The translations under genes and the position numbers were made by a program. Below the pieces are notes generated by a model that worked only from the letters and a program-made list of their open reading frames with translations, had not been told where the DNA came from and searched no databases. This document shows, piece after piece, positions 4,282 through 6,400 of a DNA stretch of 6,400 nucleotides (its first letter is position 1; each line of letters starts with the position of its first letter). This stretch comes from an uncultured Campylobacter sp. (GTDB lineage: Bacteria > Campylobacterota > Campylobacteria > Campylobacterales > Campylobacteraceae), in assembly GCF_938031315.1 (NCBI RefSeq), contig NZ_CALHHT010000240.1:1-6400 (forward strand), written 5' to 3'.

Positions 4282-6309
4282 CTAAAATCCGATCTCTTTT
4301 ATATCGGCGATCTTTAAAAATCCTTCGTAAATTTGACCGATATTTGCGATGCGGTTTGCGCGCACTGCGGCATCCTCGGCATTTATCATCACGCTATCGA
4401 AGAATTGATCGATCCTGCTTTTTAAATTAAATAGCGAGCGCAGATAGCCTTCGTAATCCGAGCCCTCAAATTTTATCGCGCCAAACGCCGCATTTAGCGC
4501 CCGCTCGGCGTCGTGTTCGAACAGCCGCTCATCCACGGAGCCGATCTTTTCGTCCTTGATGATATTGGCTAATCGCTTGAAAGTGGCGAAATTCTCCTTA
4601 AAATCATCCGCCGACGCGATCTTACTAAGCGCCAAAATCGCCCCGCTTAGGCGCAGCAGATCGTTTTCGCCGCTTGCGATGCACGCCTTGATCACGGATG
4701 GATTGACGTCCTCGTAGATGCCGTAGAGCCTATCTTTGATGAAATCCAGCAACTTTTGCTGATCGAAATTCTTATAATTCGGCGCGATACGCTTTATCAG
4801 AGCCGCTACATCGAAGCTCAAGCCCTCATTCAGCACGATCTTAATAAGCCCCGCAGCGGCGCGACGGAGCGCATACGGGTCTTTGTTGCCGCTTGGAGCC
4901 TTGCCTATGCTAAAAAGCCCCGCGAGCGTTTCAAATTTCATCGCAGCGGCGATCACGCTACTAAATACGCCGCTAGGCAGCGCGCTGTCCTCGCCGCTAG
5001 GCAGATACTGCTCGCGTATCGCGCGGCAAATCGGTTCGCAAAACCCCGCGTGCTCGGCGTAGTACCCGCCCATAATGCCCTGCAGCTCGCTAAACTCGCC
5101 CACCATCGTGCTGGTAAGATCGGCCTTGCTAAGCATCACGGCGTCTTTGACGCAGGCGTTCATATCGGCGCCTGCGAGCTCGCTTTGCAGCCGCGGCGCA
5201 TAAGCCTCGGCTAAAATTTGCGCCACGGCGAGCTCGCGCAGCTGTTTATCATAAACCGAACCGAGCCCGTCCAGATATGAAATTTGCTTTAGCTTTTCGG
5301 CGCTAAATTCGGCCTTCAGATCGCTTTGCCAGAAAAACATCGCGTCGCTTAGGCGCGCACGCAAGACCTTTCCGTTACCCTTTACGATGAGATCGTTATC
5401 CTGCGTGACGGCATTGCTTACGACGACGAAGTGATTGCTGAGTCTTCCCCCTTCAAAAACGGGAAAATAGCGCTGATTCTCCTTCATCGAAGTGATGATC
5501 GCCTCTTTCGGCACGCTTAAAAATTCCTCATCAAAGCCCCCGAGTAGCGCGGTCGGATACTCCGTGATCGCCACCACTTCATCAAGCAGATCCTCGTCCG
5601 TATTGATCTTAAAGCCGTGTTTTTTCTCCAAATTTGCAAACTCGTTTAAAATTTTCTCGCGTCTTTTGCGCGCGCTTAAGATCACGCCGTTTTTTTCCAA
5701 AAGCTCGAAATATTGCGCCGCGCTTTTAAATTTTATCTTTTCGTAGCCGAATTTTCGGTGCGGGAAAAACGCCGCCTCGCTGCGCACGCCGTAAATTTCA
5801 AAATCCACGTTCGCTCCGCCGAGCAGACACGCCACGCCTCTGATCGGGCGGATGAACTCAAACTCGCCCTCGCCCCAGCGCATCGCGCGACCGAAATTTA
5901 GGGATTTTAAAAGCTCCTCTATCATCTCGCCTAAAATTTCACGACTCGCGCGCCCTTTTTGCACCGCGGCGTGATACAGCACCTCTTTGCCGCCCACCTG
6001 CCGAAACTCAAGCTCGCTTTCATCGATGCCGCATTTTTTGGCAAAGCTTAGCGCCGCGGCAGTCCATGCGCCGTCTTTGAGCGCGACGCTCTTTGGCGCG
6101 CCAGTGGTTACTGCGGTGCTATCGCTTTGGCGCTCGGCGAAGTCTTTGTGAAAAAACACGAGCCTGCGCGGGCTGTATTCAAACTCAAACTCGCTTTGCA
6201 AGCCGTGTTTTTGCAGCACAGCTTGCCATTTCGGAGCGATATTTTCGCGCTCTTTTAAAAACGGGATCGCGGGCAGCTCCTCGACTGCGATTTCAATAAG
6301 TAGTTCCAT
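4282..6309 (-). CDS. glyS: Glycyl-tRNA synthetase beta subunit
   Basis: GlyS is the large chain of the bacterial alpha2-beta2 glycyl-tRNA synthetase, which charges tRNA-Gly in the cytoplasm; the alpha chain (GlyQ) carries the catalytic core and is not in this window. From the ATG at 6307-6309 the product is 675 residues, normal for GlyS. It begins MELLIEIAVEELPA, the family's usual opening. Further markers are MKENQRYFPVF (about residue 275), LSKADL...GEFSELQGIMGGYYA (about 393-418), GNKDPYALRRAAAG (about 468) and a C-terminal helical DALR-type anticodon-binding region ending near residue 670. The frame is open 14 codons further upstream to 6351, but the start at 6309 is favoured by the strong ribosome binding site AAAAAAGGA and by the family's N-terminus. 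The start lies one base after the stop of the preceding gene, indicating an operon. The gene is intact and more GC-rich than the accessory genes to its left. Confidence 0.97.
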   Translation of the reverse strand: MELLIEIAVEELPAIPFLKERENIAPKWQAVLQKHGLQSEFEFEYSPRRLVFFHKDFAERQSDSTAVTTGAPKSVALKDGAWTAAALSFAKKCGIDESELEFRQVGGKEVLYHAAVQKGRASREILGEMIEELLKSLNFGRAMRWGEGEFEFIRPIRGVACLLGGANVDFEIYGVRSEAAFFPHRKFGYEKIKFKSAAQYFELLEKNGVILSARKRREKILNEFANLEKKHGFKINTDEDLLDEVVAITEYPTALLGGFDEEFLSVPKEAIITSMKENQRYFPVFEGGRLSNHFVVVSNAVTQDNDLIVKGNGKVLRARLSDAMFFWQSDLKAEFSAEKLKQISYLDGLGSVYDKQLRELAVAQILAEAYAPRLQSELAGADMNACVKDAVMLSKADLTSTMVGEFSELQGIMGGYYAEHAGFCEPICRAIREQYLPSGEDSALPSGVFSSVIAAAMKFETLAGLFSIGKAPSGNKDPYALRRAAAGLIKIVLNEGLSFDVAALIKRIAPNYKNFDQQKLLDFIKDRLYGIYEDVNPSVIKACIASGENDLLRLSGAILALSKIASADDFKENFATFKRLANIIKDEKIGSVDERLFEHDAERALNAAFGAIKFEGSDYEGYLRSLFNLKSRIDQFFDSVMINAEDAAVRANRIANIGQIYEGFLKIADIKEIGF

Positions 6310-6310
6310 T

Positions 6311-6400
6311 TTAATCCTTTTTTCGTTGATTTCGTTTTTCATTTCGTTCAAGCATCTGTTTATTAAATCCGACGATTAAAAATATCATAAATGCCACAAA
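6311..6400 (-). CDS. C-terminal end of a membrane protein (partial)
   Basis: Only the last 29 codons are in the window. They read as the end of a membrane helix (FVAFMIFLIVGF) followed by a strongly basic, hydrophilic tail (KQMLERNEKRNQRKKD) and TAA. The stop codon is one base before the glyS ATG, and the glyS ribosome binding site is made of its last codons, so the two genes are surely co-transcribed and probably translationally coupled. The rest lies beyond 6400, and the family cannot be told from this piece. Confidence 0.7.
   Translation of the reverse strand, partial: FVAFMIFLIVGFNKQMLERNEKRNQRKKD

Noticed and set aside
4756..5214. Plus-strand open frame of 152 codons inside glyS, and the shorter ones at 5492, 5713 and 6093
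   Set aside because: They are antisense to a clearly conserved glyS, have no domain-like composition or proper ribosome binding sites, and arise from the GC-rich codon use of glyS.

Overview
The window looks like a chromosomal segment of a Campylobacter-type (Campylobacterota) bacterium. The signs are the short A-rich spacers, AAGGA-type ribosome binding sites in front of nearly every gene, the split glycyl-tRNA synthetase beta chain, and the abrupt change from an AT-rich accessory region on the left to a more GC-rich housekeeping gene on the right. The genus is inferred from the style of the proteins and DNA, not from a database match.

Right part (about 3527-6400): the tail of a membrane protein runs almost directly into glyS (minus strand, start best placed at 6309). 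Downstream of glyS on the same strand is a gene I read as the CRISPR pre-crRNA endonuclease Cas6. No other cas gene and no CRISPR array is visible, so here Cas6 is an orphan.

Middle (2340-3530): directly behind cas6 lies a broken phage/island-type tyrosine integrase. It has lost its N-terminal domain and is split by an in-frame TAG at 2904-2906, yet the whole catalytic set can still be read on both sides of the lesion. It converges on a small plus-strand helix-turn-helix protein gene (2340-2546).

Left part (1-2340): an AT-rich accessory region, all genes on the minus strand. It holds a three-helix membrane protein with a likely frameshift near its start, then an apparent three-gene operon: a lipoprotein, a ParA-type ATPase cut to 85 residues just after its Walker B region, and a small membrane protein. 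This operon is bracketed by two unusual DNA structures: a 57-bp imperfect inverted repeat in front of the lipoprotein gene (1421-1477), and a 182-bp GC-rich imperfect palindrome just after the last gene (45-226). The outer right arms of the two structures share a similar sequence. A possible scrap of a chemotaxis-receptor C-terminus lies between the lipoprotein gene and the three-helix protein gene.

Overall the segment reads as a decayed integrative element (dead integrase, several nonsense or frame lesions, truncated ParA) next to a housekeeping locus, possibly at the expense of a former cas operon. Positions 1-44 hold nothing I can name beyond one copy of a short repeat.
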